Shown here one piece after another: positions 44,300 through 53,837 of a stretch of DNA of 64,000 nt. Each line of letters opens with the position of its first letter. The stretch's first letter is position 1. Below the pieces are notes generated by a model. It did no database searches, was not told the DNA's origin, and saw only the letters and a list, made by a program, of their open reading frames with translations. Source of the stretch: Methylovulum psychrotolerans (GTDB taxonomy: Bacteria > Pseudomonadota > Gammaproteobacteria > Methylococcales > Methylomonadaceae); the NCBI RefSeq assembly GCF_002923755.1, contig NZ_PGFZ01000010.1:71830-135829 (forward strand), read 5' to 3'. The position numbers were made by a program, and so were the translations under genes.

Positions 44300-45316
44300 C
44301 TAATAGAACCCCGTATCCGTATAACGCAGCAAGCCGTTTTTTGCCAAGCGCTGTTCGCGCTTAGCCATCATGCGCCGCCAAAAAAACTCAAACGCCCGCG
44401 CCGTCAACCGTGGGCACGGCGTAAAAAAGGGGTTAAAAGGATTATCCCGCGCCTGCATCCATATCACCATCCGCGTGGCCTGCCCTTGGGCATCACCACG
44501 CCTATGGATGCCGTGGACATTACTGATGAGCAGGGTATTGGCAGGAACGCAGAACACCTTCGGCGGCTGGCATTGCATAAAGTCCAAATCGTCGGGGCCG
44601 ACGCGGAACGAACCGTCCCAATACCGCGCCGCCGCATCCTGCCCCACAGGGCGGCTTGCCAACAGGCTTTGGCGGTATTCCCAGCGCAGCCGCCGCCAGC
44701 TCAAACGGTAGGAACCGGGAATGCAGACATGCGGGCCATTCCGGTCATCGACATCATCCATAAAGAACCAGCCTTTTATGCACGGATGAAAGGTATCGAT
44801 ATGCAAGTCTTGTTGGGGGTCGGTAGCCGTTGCGTCAAGGCTATGGAATTTTAAGTTTTCCACATAAAAAAGTGGCAGGCGGTTTTTAGAAGAGCAATAG
44901 CGCATTAATTTGCTTAAGGCGATATTGTTAATAAAGCGTTGGCATTGTGGCAAGAGCTTAGCCTTGGCACGGTCGAGAAACAGGCGCTGGGTCAGCGTGT
45001 CACCCTCCAGCGTTTCACTGATGGGGCCGTTATAAGCCTTTAGCTCCTGTTTTAAGGCCGCAAAATCCGCTTCAGGCAGAAAGTTAGGCTTTAAAATAAA
45101 CCCATTGTCCAGAAAGGCTTGGCGGTCTTGCTTAGCCAGCAACGGGCTTAGCAGCATGAGGCGGAACCGGAACAGCAAATGCGCCACCACCAGTCGGGCG
45201 ACATGCAGGCCGCAACGGTTCAGCCAGTAATTGCCGATAATCGGATTGTTACGGAATGATTTTTCCCAAGAAAACACCAACAGCAGCCAATACGGCAGTT
45301 TGAATAGCTTTTTCAT
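44300..45316 (-). CDS. Phytanoyl-CoA dioxygenase (PhyH) family protein
   Basis: A 338-residue Fe(II)/2-oxoglutarate-dependent oxygenase-like protein. The jelly-roll core has the HxD metal motif in DLHIDTFHP, WFFMDDVDDRNGPHVCIPGSYRLSW, and the distal histidine in SNVHGIHRRGD followed by the Arg in QATRMVIWMQARD. The N-terminus has an amphipathic region (LPYWLLLVFSWEKSFR). Substrate unknown: family members hydroxylate lipids, ectoine or secondary metabolites. It stands alone, converging with trkA, 105 bp downstream of galE. Confidence 0.85.
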   Translation of the reverse strand: MKKLFKLPYWLLLVFSWEKSFRNNPIIGNYWLNRCGLHVARLVVAHLLFRFRLMLLSPLLAKQDRQAFLDNGFILKPNFLPEADFAALKQELKAYNGPISETLEGDTLTQRLFLDRAKAKLLPQCQRFINNIALSKLMRYCSSKNRLPLFYVENLKFHSLDATATDPQQDLHIDTFHPCIKGWFFMDDVDDRNGPHVCIPGSYRLSWRRLRWEYRQSLLASRPVGQDAAARYWDGSFRVGPDDLDFMQCQPPKVFCVPANTLLISNVHGIHRRGDAQGQATRMVIWMQARDNPFNPFFTPCPRLTARAFEFFWRRMMAKREQRLAKNGLLRYTDTGFY

Positions 45317-45421
45317 AACAATAGCCTAAAGTGACAATGGGTTGGTGTGGGAAGCCTAACCTGATCCGCCCACGCCCCCCAAGCCTGGCATAGGCCGAGG
45401 AGCGGTCACGTCTCTTGGCTT

Positions 45422-46477
45422 TTAAGCTGTGTAGCCCTGCGGATTTTTGCTCTGCCAATTCCAAGTGTCGGCGACCATATCATCAAGATTTTTTTCCGCC
45501 CGCCAACCCAGTTCCTGCAACGCCCTGTCGGGATTGGCGAAACACTCGGCCAAATCCCCTGCCCTGCGCCCAACTACCTTATACTTGACCGGACAGCCTG
45601 TAACGCGCTCAAAGGCATGGATGATGTCTAAAACACTGTAACCTTGACCCGTGCCGAGGTTATAAGGCCGGCAGCCGCCTTTGGCGAAACTCTCGCCTGC
45701 CAGGGCAGTTATCGCCTGAATATGGCCTTTGACCAAATCGACAACATGGATATAGTCACGGATACCCGTGCCGTCAGGGGTGGGATAGTCATCACCGAAC
45801 ACCGACAATTGCGGCAATTTGCCTATCGCCACTTGCGCCACATAAGGCATCAAGTTATTCGGTATGCCATTAGGATCTTCGCCAATCAAACCGCTGGCAT
45901 GTGCCCCTATCGGGTTAAAATAGCGCAACAAGGCGATTTTCCACGGCATCGGCTCCGCATTAATGGCATCGGCGGCCGCTAAATCCCGCAAAATGTCCTC
46001 AACCATCGCTTTCGACCGCCCGTAAGGGTTAATAGGCCCTAGAGGAAAATCTTCGGCATATTGCGGCGACACCGACTCACCGTAAACGGTCGCCGAAGAG
46101 CTGAACACCAATTGCTTCACACCCGCCGCCGCCATCACCTCAGTCAGTACCAATGTGCCATAGACATTGTTATGGTAATACAAGGCCGGTTGGGCACAGG
46201 ACTCACCGACTGATTTTAGGCCCGCAAAATGGATCACCGTGGTAATGATTTCTTGGGCAAAAATGGCCGTTAATGCTGCTTTATCGCGGATGTCCACCTG
46301 ATAAAACGTCAGGGGCTTACCCGCAAGCTGTTGTGCGCGTACCAACGCTTCGGTTTTGCTATTGGACAGATTATCCACCACCACAATCTCATAACCCGCT
46401 TGCAGCAATTCCACACAAGCATGGCTACCGATATAGCCGGCCCCGCCCGTCACCAAAATTTTGCCTTGACCGCTCAT
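45422..46477 (-). CDS. galE: UDP-glucose 4-epimerase
   Basis: Short-chain dehydrogenase-type enzyme that interconverts UDP-glucose and UDP-galactose for cell-surface polysaccharides. 351 residues: GGAGYIGSHACVELL (NAD loop), the catalytic Ser-Ser in FSSSATVYGE, YGRSK (Tyr and Lys), and the C-terminal sugar-binding NLGTGQGYSVLDII. Its ATG overlaps the stop of ybeX by 4 bases. It is the last gene of the miaB-ybeZ-ybeY-ybeX-galE unit, in the place usually taken by lnt in E. coli. Confidence 0.95.
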   Translation of the reverse strand: MSGQGKILVTGGAGYIGSHACVELLQAGYEIVVVDNLSNSKTEALVRAQQLAGKPLTFYQVDIRDKAALTAIFAQEIITTVIHFAGLKSVGESCAQPALYYHNNVYGTLVLTEVMAAAGVKQLVFSSSATVYGESVSPQYAEDFPLGPINPYGRSKAMVEDILRDLAAADAINAEPMPWKIALLRYFNPIGAHASGLIGEDPNGIPNNLMPYVAQVAIGKLPQLSVFGDDYPTPDGTGIRDYIHVVDLVKGHIQAITALAGESFAKGGCRPYNLGTGQGYSVLDIIHAFERVTGCPVKYKVVGRRAGDLAECFANPDRALQELGWRAEKNLDDMVADTWNWQSKNPQGYTA

Positions 46478-47322
46478 TTAGGCTTCCTTATTTTCAGCTT
46501 AATCAAATGGACGCGGCGGTTATCGGCCCTAACCACCTCAAAACGCAAGTCGCCCACCACCACGCTCTCGCCTTTTTTGGGCATGTGCTCGAGCTGGCTG
46601 ACCACAAACCCCCCCACCGTGTCATACTCGTCGGTAGCCAAATGAGTGGCAAAATACTCGTCAAACTCCTCTATCGGAGTCAGTGCCTTAATTAGATACT
46701 CATAATCGTTGCGCTTAAAAATGTAGCCATGATCCTCGTGGTCGTCATGTTCATCTTCAATATCGCCGACAATTTGTTCCAAAATATCTTCAATCGTCAC
46801 CAAGCCGGCCGCTTGGCCGTATTCGTCCACCACAATCGCCATGTGGTTGCCGTTGGTGCGCAATTCTTTCAATAACACATTTAGGCGTTTGCTTTCAGGC
46901 ACCACACAAGCCGGGCGCATAATCTGCTGCACGGTCATGGATTTATTTTGCAGGACATGGGTCAGCAGATCCTTAGCCAACAACACCCCAACCACCTTGC
47001 TACGGTCATCCTCTATCACCGGATAACGGGAATGGCAAAATTCAATGACCAAAGGAAAAATGGCTTCTAGCTCGGCTTCTTGTGGCACAACCACCATTTG
47101 GATGCGTGGGGTCATAATATCTCTGACCCGCATTTGCGAAACCTGCAAAACCCCCTCGATCATTGCCAGCGCGTCCGTATCCAGCAACTCATTTTCGCGG
47201 GCTTCCCTTAATATTTCCTTGAGATCTTCCAAGTCTTGCGGCTCTCCGCTAAGTAAATGGCCGAGTTTTTCAACCCAGCTTCTCGGCGGAGACTGTCTAC
47301 TAGGAGGATGGTCATCGCTCAT
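46474..47322 (-). CDS. ybeX: CorC/YbeX, CBS-domain protein
   Basis: 282-residue cytosolic HlyC/CorC-type protein. Two CBS domains (RDIMTPRIQMVVVP, then VVVDEYGQAAGLVTIEDILEQIVG) and a C-terminal CorC_HlyC domain (VVVGDLRFEVVRADNRRVHLIKL). In E. coli YbeX is linked to magnesium/cobalt efflux and ribosome metabolism. Overlaps the ybeY stop by 11 bases and the galE start by 4, so translation of the whole unit is coupled. Confidence 0.93.
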   Translation of the reverse strand: MSDDHPPSRQSPPRSWVEKLGHLLSGEPQDLEDLKEILREARENELLDTDALAMIEGVLQVSQMRVRDIMTPRIQMVVVPQEAELEAIFPLVIEFCHSRYPVIEDDRSKVVGVLLAKDLLTHVLQNKSMTVQQIMRPACVVPESKRLNVLLKELRTNGNHMAIVVDEYGQAAGLVTIEDILEQIVGDIEDEHDDHEDHGYIFKRNDYEYLIKALTPIEEFDEYFATHLATDEYDTVGGFVVSQLEHMPKKGESVVVGDLRFEVVRADNRRVHLIKLKIRKPK

Positions 47323-47785
47323 GGTCTGTTACCTGTAAATAAGGATTACGAATAGTCAATTGTTGCAAAAAAACGATTTCTTTATTTTCCATTTCTTCGG
47401 CATCCGCCTCGTCGATATGGTCATAACCGAGCAAATGCAAAACGCCGTGGATAATGATATGCGCCCAATGGTCAAGCAATGGCTTGCCTTGTTGCTCAGC
47501 TTCCGCTGCCAAAACCGGGGCGCAAACCACCAAATCGCCCAGCAAAGCCGATTCGAAACCGTCAATGTCAGGGGCTTCGAAGGGGAAGCTAAGAATATTG
47601 GTAGGGCCTTGCTTGGCGCGGTAATAGCTGTTCAGTTCAGCACTTTCTTCAATGCCGACAATACGCACGACAATTTCAGTATCTTCGTTAAGGGCAGCTA
47701 AAGCCGTATCGACCCAGCGTTGCAGGCTGGCATCGTCAGGCTGGCCATCAGATGCAAATACCCGCTGGACATCAATCCAGTTCAT
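47312..47785 (-). CDS. ybeY: Endoribonuclease YbeY
   Basis: Metal-dependent endoribonuclease for 16S rRNA maturation and 70S quality control. 157 residues with the zinc motif IHGVLHLLGYDH and an upstream conserved segment YRAKQGPTNILSFPFE. Its ATG overlaps the ybeZ stop by 4 bases, and its end overlaps ybeX, the canonical ybeZYX arrangement. Confidence 0.96.
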   Translation of the reverse strand: MNWIDVQRVFASDGQPDDASLQRWVDTALAALNEDTEIVVRIVGIEESAELNSYYRAKQGPTNILSFPFEAPDIDGFESALLGDLVVCAPVLAAEAEQQGKPLLDHWAHIIIHGVLHLLGYDHIDEADAEEMENKEIVFLQQLTIRNPYLQVTDHER

Positions 47786-48765
47786 AAGGGGAGTGTTTTA
47801 GATTTTTTATCGTAAGCTTCATAAGCGGTGACAATACGCTGCACTAAAGGATGCCTGATAACGTCGCGGTTATTGAAAAAGGTAAAGCTAATGCCTTCTA
47901 CATCTTGTAAAACCTCCAGTACATGCCGCAGGCCGGACATTTTTTCCGAAGGCAAATCGACTTGGGTAATGTCGCCCGTCACTACCGCCGTCGAGCCGAA
48001 GCCGATACGGGTCAAAAACATTTTGATTTGCTCGACGGTGGTATTCTGCGCCTCGTCCAAAATGATAAACGCATCATTAAGGGTACGCCCACGCATAAAG
48101 GCCAGCGGAGCCACTTCAATAATGCCCCGGTCGATCATTTTCTCGACCCGCTCGTTGCCAAGCATATCATAGAGGGCATCATAAAGGGGGCGTAAGTAAG
48201 GGTCAATTTTTTGTGCCATATCACCCGGCAAAAAGCCCAATTTTTCGCCCGCTTCAACCGCCGGACGCACTAAAATGATTTTTCTGACCCGCTCATTCTG
48301 CAAAGCCTCAATGGCACATGCCACCGCTAAAAAAGTCTTGCCCGTACCCGCAGGGCCTATGCCAAAGTTAATGTCATGGCTGACAATTTTGCGTAAATAG
48401 TCTTGCTGGTTTGCCCCACGGCCTTTAATCATGCCGCATTTGGTCTTAATGGCGACATTAGCCGGCTGGGGTTGCTCTTGCGCCTCTTCTTCGAGCATTG
48501 CGTCTATGGAAGAGTCCTGCATGGCAAGGTGGATCATTTCCGCCGTCAAGCACTCCGTTTCGGTGCTGGCAAACAACTTTTCCATAATGGCGCAAGCGGC
48601 TTTCACAGAGCGGTCTAAGCCAGTCACTTTAAATTGGTTACCACGGTTAGCGATTTCGACTTGCAGACGGGCTTCAATTTGCCGTAAATGGGCATCAAGC
48701 TGACCACAAAAATTGGATAACCTGCCGTTATCGGCAGGCAGCAGGGCGATTTCCTGTGAGATCAT
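47782..48765 (-). CDS. ybeZ: PhoH-like ATPase YbeZ
   Basis: Cytosolic PhoH family NTPase, 327 residues, that cooperates with YbeY in RNA processing. Walker A is GIGPAGTGKTFLA; Walker B is AFIILDEAQNTT; RIGFGSTAVVTGDITQVDLP and RHPLVQRIV follow. ATG 48765 lies 8 bp after the miaB stop. Confidence 0.95.
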   Translation of the reverse strand: MISQEIALLPADNGRLSNFCGQLDAHLRQIEARLQVEIANRGNQFKVTGLDRSVKAACAIMEKLFASTETECLTAEMIHLAMQDSSIDAMLEEEAQEQPQPANVAIKTKCGMIKGRGANQQDYLRKIVSHDINFGIGPAGTGKTFLAVACAIEALQNERVRKIILVRPAVEAGEKLGFLPGDMAQKIDPYLRPLYDALYDMLGNERVEKMIDRGIIEVAPLAFMRGRTLNDAFIILDEAQNTTVEQIKMFLTRIGFGSTAVVTGDITQVDLPSEKMSGLRHVLEVLQDVEGISFTFFNNRDVIRHPLVQRIVTAYEAYDKKSKTLPL

Positions 48766-48773
48766 AAGATTAA

Positions 48774-50129
48774 TTAAACAGTGGCGGCAATTTTAGTGAC
48801 CGACGATTCCACCAAACGCCCGCGTAGGGAATTAGGTAAAGCTTCGGCAATCAACACGTCAACAAATTGGCCTGCTAGGCGGGGGTGGGCGATAAAATTG
48901 ACCACGCGGTTATTTTCCGTACGGCCTTGCATTTGCAACGGGTTCTTTTTGGATTGGCCTTCGACCAGCACCGTCTGCACCGTCCCAATCATGCGGTTGG
49001 CAATCGCCGTCGCCATGGCATTAATGCGGTTTTGGAACTGCTCCAAACGCTGTTTTTTTACCGCCATCGGCACATCATCAGGCAAGTCAGCGGCAGGCGT
49101 ACCGGGCCGGGCGCTATAAATGAAGCTGAACGACAGATCAAAGCCCACTTCTTCAATAAACGCCATGGTTTCGGCAAATTCCGCATCGGTTTCGCCAGGA
49201 AAACCAATGATGAAATCCGAAGACAAGCATATATCAGGGCGCACTTGGCGCAATTTACGGATAGTTTCGATGTACTCGGCACGGGTATGCCCGCGTTTCA
49301 TCTTTTTTAAAATAGAATCGCTGCCGCTTTGCACAGGCAAATGCAAATGGTTGACCAATTGCGGAATTTCCGCGAACGCCTTAATCAGATTATCGGTAAA
49401 TTCGACCGGATGCGACGTTGTGAAGCGGATGCGCTCAATACCGTCAATCGCCGCGACATAATGCAGCAATAAGGCAAAATCGGCGATATCGCCGTCATCC
49501 ATCAGCCCGCGATAGGCATTGACGTTCTGCCCTAACAAATTGACTTCACGCACGCCTTGCTTGGCTAAAGAGGTGATTTCGGCCAGCACATCATCCAGCG
49601 GGCGGCTGATCTCTTCGCCGCGCGTATAAGGCACGACACAGAACGTACAATATTTGCTGCACCCTTCCATCACTGACACAAACGCTTTTGGGCCTTCGGC
49701 ACGCGGTTCCGGCAAGGCATCAAACTTTTCAATTTCGGGAAAAGAAATATCGACCACAGGCAAGTGCTTATTGCGCACTTGGTCGAGCAATTGCGGCAAA
49801 CGGTGCAAGGTTTGCGGGCCGAACACCATATCGACAAACGGGGCGCGTTTTTGGATGTCAGCGCCTTCTTGGCTAGCGACACAACCGCCGACCCCAATCA
49901 CTACATCAGGGCGTTTTTCCTTAATCATCCGCCATTTGCCTAACGCAGAAAAAACTTTCTCTTGGGCTTTTTCGCGTATGGAACAGGTGTTCAGCAGCAA
50001 AACATCCGCTTGGGCGGGGTCGTCGATCAATTCAAAACCGTGCGAAGCATGGAGGACATCCCGCATTTTGTCGGAATCGTACTCATTCATCTGGCAGCCG
50101 TTTGTTTGAATATACAGTTTTTGGGTCAT
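48774..50129 (-). CDS. miaB: tRNA-2-methylthio-N6-dimethylallyladenosine synthase
   Basis: Radical SAM methylthiotransferase that adds the methylthio group to i6A37 made by MiaA. 451 residues: UPF0004 domain with TNGCQMN, NTCSIRE and GGCVAS (second Fe-S cluster cysteines), the radical-SAM triad in [15 protein letters not shown], and a C-terminal TRAM domain ([18 protein letters not shown]). It is the first gene of the five-gene minus-strand unit; 237 bp separate it from the gene at 50.4 kb. Both MiaA and MiaB are thus encoded in this window. Confidence 0.97.
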   Translation of the reverse strand: MTQKLYIQTNGCQMNEYDSDKMRDVLHASHGFELIDDPAQADVLLLNTCSIREKAQEKVFSALGKWRMIKEKRPDVVIGVGGCVASQEGADIQKRAPFVDMVFGPQTLHRLPQLLDQVRNKHLPVVDISFPEIEKFDALPEPRAEGPKAFVSVMEGCSKYCTFCVVPYTRGEEISRPLDDVLAEITSLAKQGVREVNLLGQNVNAYRGLMDDGDIADFALLLHYVAAIDGIERIRFTTSHPVEFTDNLIKAFAEIPQLVNHLHLPVQSGSDSILKKMKRGHTRAEYIETIRKLRQVRPDICLSSDFIIGFPGETDAEFAETMAFIEEVGFDLSFSFIYSARPGTPAADLPDDVPMAVKKQRLEQFQNRINAMATAIANRMIGTVQTVLVEGQSKKNPLQMQGRTENNRVVNFIAHPRLAGQFVDVLIAEALPNSLRGRLVESSVTKIAATV

Positions 50130-50366
50130 ATTTTTAGGGTAAACATCTGAAAATCACTAAGGCCGGACACAAGCTTAGCGCTGTTGGGCCATAGGGTATT
50201 TGTAAGCATAATACAATGACGAATCCATTAAGATTCTTTTAGGTGGGCATTATAACCTGAACAGGCTATGAACAGGCAAAACTGTATTGACAAAACGACG
50301 CAACCTTTACCTGTGTATAAGGGCAACTGGGCAGTAACGGCAAAACCAAGGGCAGCAGGCAAGCGC

Positions 50367-50918
50367 CTAGCCTTGACCTTCCTCAAAAATCTCCGGCAAG
50401 GGCGGCGCCAGCCGTTGCTCAACGGTACAGACAGCACGGTTTAAAATGCCCAGATTTTTTTCTTCGCCGATCTGGATACCCATCACATAAAAAATAGGCA
50501 TCCAAAACGGATTAATAAGGATACCGCCCAACACGCTTTTCCAAGTGCGCCGGACATTTTTCAGTATGTTATAAGAATCGACCAAGGGCGGCATCTGATG
50601 CTCGGCAAATACGGCCGCTATTGGCCGCAACCGCAGCTTATCGCGGCGCTCAAGCTGAGCCATCGCCTCGGCCAGCTTACGTTCCATATTGTGATAATTC
50701 TTACGCGCACAACCGGAAGACACCGCAAACACCAAGGCGACCGAGGGCAGCAGCACGGTCGGCGGCATGAGCGGTGCGAACGTGGACGACAGTATCACCA
50801 CGCCCAAGCCTAACATTAGAATATCTTCACCGCGTTCGACATCCTTATCCAGCGCCTTAACAATGGCGGCGACCGGATCAGCAGACGGTTCTTGCAAATA
50901 CTGTTTGGACTTGGGCAT
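50367..50918 (-). CDS. Hypothetical membrane protein
   Basis: 183 residues, not recognised. Two hydrophobic segments at about 35-70 (DILMLGLGVVILSSTFAPLMPPTVLLPSVALVFA is the region; no break of charged residues) are followed by a basic helix (ARKNYHNMERKLAEAMAQLERR) and a further hydrophobic stretch at about 135-150 (GGILINPFWMPIFYVMG). The N-terminus is cytosolic-like and rich in Asp and Lys. Start ATG 50918, with GGAG 10 bases upstream. It is monocistronic, preceded by the AT-rich gap to the cold-shock gene. It could be a mechanosensory or stress membrane protein, but nothing specific is seen. Confidence 0.65.
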   Translation of the reverse strand: MPKSKQYLQEPSADPVAAIVKALDKDVERGEDILMLGLGVVILSSTFAPLMPPTVLLPSVALVFAVSSGCARKNYHNMERKLAEAMAQLERRDKLRLRPIAAVFAEHQMPPLVDSYNILKNVRRTWKSVLGGILINPFWMPIFYVMGIQIGEEKNLGILNRAVCTVEQRLAPPLPEIFEEGQG

Positions 50919-51035
50919 AACGGCATTCTCCTTAGAACATATTCTATTGATATATCCATATTATAGAAAAATGTCAAGACCCATCATGGGTTTTTAAAAC
51001 ATACCCTTAAATCCGCGCCGAACCCTGTGGGACTG

Positions 51036-51053
51036 GGCCGCTAAACAGCGGCC
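51036..51053. repeat. Small GC-rich stem-loop
   Basis: GGCCGCT pairs with AGCGGCC around an AAAC loop, just downstream of the terminator of the cold-shock gene. It may reinforce termination. Confidence 0.4.
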
Positions 51054-51056
51054 ATA

Positions 51057-51091
51057 AAAAAAGCTTTTGTGAACACCACAAAAGCTTTTTT
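51057..51091 (-). terminator. Intrinsic terminator of cold-shock gene
   Basis: AAAAAAGCTTTTGTG and CACAAAAGCTTTTTT form a 15-bp perfect stem with an AACAC loop, ending in a T-run on either strand. It begins 20 bp after the stop of the minus-strand cold-shock gene. Confidence 0.9.
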
Positions 51092-51110
51092 AAGGTTATG
51101 TAAGCGCGGG

Positions 51111-51314
51111 TTACTTAGTGCTTACATTGGTGGCGGTCAAACCTTTAGGGCCTGATTCAATATCGAAAGTGACTTTTTGGCCTTCTGCCAACGTCTTAAA
51201 ACCTTCGCCTTGAATCACCGAATGATGCACGAACACATCTTCGCCGCCTTCGCTAGGGGCGATAAAACCAAAGCCTTTAGTGTTGTTAAACCATTTTACG
51301 GTGCCTGTTGTCAT
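51111..51314 (-). CDS. cspA: Cold-shock protein
   Basis: 67-residue single-stranded nucleic-acid chaperone with the CSD motifs KGFGFI (RNP1) and VFVHHSVI (RNP2) after [15 protein letters not shown] lies about 8 bases before the ATG. About 110-180 bp of AT-rich leader precedes it, the length usual for cold-inducible csp mRNAs, but no cold box can be proven. Whether it is cold-induced or constitutive is unknown. Confidence 0.95.
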   Translation of the reverse strand: MTTGTVKWFNNTKGFGFIAPSEGGEDVFVHHSVIQGEGFKTLAEGQKVTFDIESGPKGLTATNVSTK

Positions 51315-51502
51315 TAGAAAACTCCTGAGATTAAAACTTATGGTTAGAACAGATCGACAACATTGATAACCGGATAAGCATTAAAAGAGACTTCTACTGG
51401 CTCAACATTTTGACTCTGTGAGTGCGAATTGTACTGATATTTTTTGCCCGATGCTATTTCTCAACACAGAAACGCGTAAATTTGTGAACCAGTCGGCAAT
51501 TT

Positions 51503-51919
51503 TTAGCGTTGCTCGGATAACAGATATAGCCCGTCCAACACCAACGAATTGGGGCTGACCATACCAATCACCTCACGGTTGGCAATGACCGGCGCACGCA
51601 CCAAATTATAGTCGGCGAACAAGCGCGAACAATAGCGGATATCCATGTCGGGATGCACGGAAATGACCGGTTTGCTCATAATTTCATAAACATTGACCCG
51701 CTCCGGGGCGCGGTCTTTCGCCAACACATGGCGGGCAATATCGCCGGAATTAATCAGCCCATATTCATCATCATCATGGCGCTTATTGACGATCAGCACC
51801 GAGGTCTTTAATGCCTTCATGGTGCGTAAAGCCTCGGCGACCGTGGCAATGCCGTCAATCGTGCCAAATTCGGTTTTCATCACATCTTTGACACGAATGA
51901 CCACAGGTTTAGTTATCAT
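51503..51919 (-). CDS. CBS-domain pair protein
   Basis: A 138-residue stand-alone CBS pair: VKDVMKTEFGTIDGIATVAEALRTMK, then SDIARHVL-like INSGDIARHVLAKD, MSKPVISVHPDMDIRYCS and APVIANREVIGMVSP. Such modules sense AMP, ATP or SAM. Its ATG overlaps the stop of the PII-like gene, and it is the last gene of the DUF1538-DUF1538-PII-CBS unit, which suggests it reports adenylate charge to the membrane proteins. Confidence 0.85.
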   Translation of the reverse strand: MITKPVVIRVKDVMKTEFGTIDGIATVAEALRTMKALKTSVLIVNKRHDDDEYGLINSGDIARHVLAKDRAPERVNVYEIMSKPVISVHPDMDIRYCSRLFADYNLVRAPVIANREVIGMVSPNSLVLDGLYLLSEQR

Positions 51920-52266
51920 AATTTGTCCTCAATTTCCCGGGTTAAGGTTTCCATCTGGCGGGTCACGCCGATGGCATCTTCGACATCAATCTGAAAGGCA
52001 ATGCCAGTACCCGGCTTGTTGTCAAATTCGGCGACACTGGCGATTTTTTCCAAAATATGGCGGCTCAGATGCTCTTCAACCAGCATCAGCAAGACATCGC
52101 GCTGGGCCTCCAAATTCAGGCCAAAAAAGGTTTTGGACTGCTTCATGCCCTCACCCCGCGCATTGTTAATGACCGTCGCGCCTTTCGCGCCATACTCACG
52201 CGCCGTCGCCAACACCAGATCGGTTTTGTCATCATCAACAAAAGCGATAATTAATTTAAAGTGCAT
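51916..52266 (-). CDS. PII-like (GlnB-superfamily) signalling protein
   Basis: 116 residues with a PII-like ferredoxin fold: LIIAFVDDDKTDLVLATAREYGAKGATVINNARGEG opens like the PII beta1-alpha1, the central TFFGLNLEAQRDVLLMLVEEHL corresponds to the T-loop/beta3 region, and GTGIAFQIDVEDAIGV is the B/C-loop end. The PII uridylylation Tyr and T-loop signature are not evident, so it is a divergent PII-like regulator. It sits between two DUF1538 genes and a CBS gene and probably controls the membrane proteins by direct binding. Confidence 0.78.
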   Translation of the reverse strand: MHFKLIIAFVDDDKTDLVLATAREYGAKGATVINNARGEGMKQSKTFFGLNLEAQRDVLLMLVEEHLSRHILEKIASVAEFDNKPGTGIAFQIDVEDAIGVTRQMETLTREIEDKL

Positions 52267-52278
52267 AACTGATAGACC

Positions 52279-53049
52279 TCAAGGTTTCGGGTGCGGCTTG
52301 CCTAGCGTCTGCGCTAACTGGGCGTAAGCCAATACGGCAATGATAGGGAACAGACTGGCAAAGGCGATCAGGCCAAAACCGTCCACTAAAGGGTTGCGTC
52401 CGGGTACGGTGGTGGCCAGCCCCAAGCCTAAAGCCGTCACCAACGGCACCGTCACAGTCGAAGTGGTCACACCACCCGAATCATAAGCCAAAGCAATAAT
52501 CATTTTCGGTGCAAACATTGTTTGAATAATAACCACCACATAGCCGACCACAATATAAAAATACAGCTCCGTGCCGGTGACGATTCGGAAGGTGCCTAAG
52601 GCAATGCCGACCGCCACCCCAATGGACACGGCAATACGCAAACCCCAGGCGCGGATCGCCCCGCCGGAAATTTGCTCGGCTTTCATGGCGACCGCCAACA
52701 AAGACGGCTCCGCCAAGGTGGTGGCAAAGCCAATACAGGCGGCGAACACATACACCCAACTGTAGGTCAGCCAAGTGCGCGGCCCGGTTGCGGCGATGCC
52801 TAAGAATTCTGGCGAGGTCAGTTGTGTCGCCATCAGCTTGCCGAGCGGAAATAAAGCCATGTCCAAGCCCTCCAGAAAACAGGCGATGCCCAGCACCACA
52901 TAAAAAAAGCCGATAGCGATTTTACGCGGGTTTGCCAAGGGTTTACGGATCACCAACAACTGAAAGCCGATAATAATCGCGGCAATCGGCAAAATATCGC
53001 GGCCAGTCGCCAACAGCATATCGGCAAAATGCCAGAGCCATGCACTCAT
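52279..53049 (-). CDS. DUF1538 membrane protein A
   Basis: 256 residues and about seven hydrophobic segments. Motifs [15 protein letters not shown] and [20 protein letters not shown], with [17 protein letters not shown], recur in the partner protein. The paired re-entrant-like GTTxAEP and GGVTTST motifs hint at an internal pseudo-repeat as in ion transporters. It begins 4 bases inside the end of the upstream DUF1538 gene and is followed after 12 bp by the PII-like gene. Transported substrate unknown. Confidence 0.82.
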   Translation of the reverse strand: MSAWLWHFADMLLATGRDILPIAAIIIGFQLLVIRKPLANPRKIAIGFFYVVLGIACFLEGLDMALFPLGKLMATQLTSPEFLGIAATGPRTWLTYSWVYVFAACIGFATTLAEPSLLAVAMKAEQISGGAIRAWGLRIAVSIGVAVGIALGTFRIVTGTELYFYIVVGYVVVIIQTMFAPKMIIALAYDSGGVTTSTVTVPLVTALGLGLATTVPGRNPLVDGFGLIAFASLFPIIAVLAYAQLAQTLGKPHPKP

Positions 53050-53774
53050 CGTAACATCCCGTAAGCCATCACAAAAATCATCGGGGTCAAGGACGCGAAG
53101 GCAATCAGGCCAAAGCCGTCAATCATCGGATTGCGGCCTTTAATGGCGGTCGCCAAGCCTACCCCCAACGCGGCGACCAGCGGCACAGTGATCGTGGAAG
53201 TCGTCACACCGCCGGAATCGTAGGCGATGCCGATAATATCAGCGGGGGCAAACGGCGTAACCGCCGTCACCACACAATAGCCGCCGATAATCAGATAATG
53301 CAACGGCCAGCCGCGAAGAATGCGCAACACGCCGACTAAAATAGCCACCCCTACCGATAAGGCCACCGTCAGGCGCAAACCTAAAGCATAGCTTTTACGC
53401 GCCGCGTCAGAATCGGCGATAATATGGCCTTGGGCGGCGATCCGCGCCGCCTCGTCGCTGATAGCGATCAAGGCCGGCTCCGCCACGGTCGTGCCGAACC
53501 CCAAGCAAAAAGCAAAAACCAGCAACCAAAACACGCTGCCCTTACGCGCAAAAGCATAAGCCATAGACTCCCCTAAGGGGAACAAGCTTTGCTCCAAGCC
53601 TTGGACGAATAAGGCCAAGCCAAATACGACCAACACCATCCCTTCAAGCAAATGGGCGACATCGGGAATCGGCTGGCGGATAACGGCAACTTGGAAAACC
53701 AACACCACCGCCAAAATCGGCAGCAAATCCAAACAACTGCTGAATAATTGCCTAATGAAGCGGTTTTTTAACAT
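53046..53774 (-). CDS. DUF1538 membrane protein B
   Basis: 242 residues, paralogue of the next gene, with [35 protein letters not shown] and [17 protein letters not shown]-terminal segment [16 protein letters not shown] ([19 protein letters not shown]). It is the first gene of the four-gene unit, 63 bp after cmoA. The two proteins most likely form one heteromeric membrane complex. Confidence 0.82.
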   Translation of the reverse strand: MLKNRFIRQLFSSCLDLLPILAVVLVFQVAVIRQPIPDVAHLLEGMVLVVFGLALFVQGLEQSLFPLGESMAYAFARKGSVFWLLVFAFCLGFGTTVAEPALIAISDEAARIAAQGHIIADSDAARKSYALGLRLTVALSVGVAILVGVLRILRGWPLHYLIIGGYCVVTAVTPFAPADIIGIAYDSGGVTTSTITVPLVAALGVGLATAIKGRNPMIDGFGLIAFASLTPMIFVMAYGMLR

Positions 53775-53837
53775 AGCCCTGCCCTTTATCCTTAAAACGT
53801 CTAATTGCCGCCATAAACCCTATTAACGGCGGTGTAT

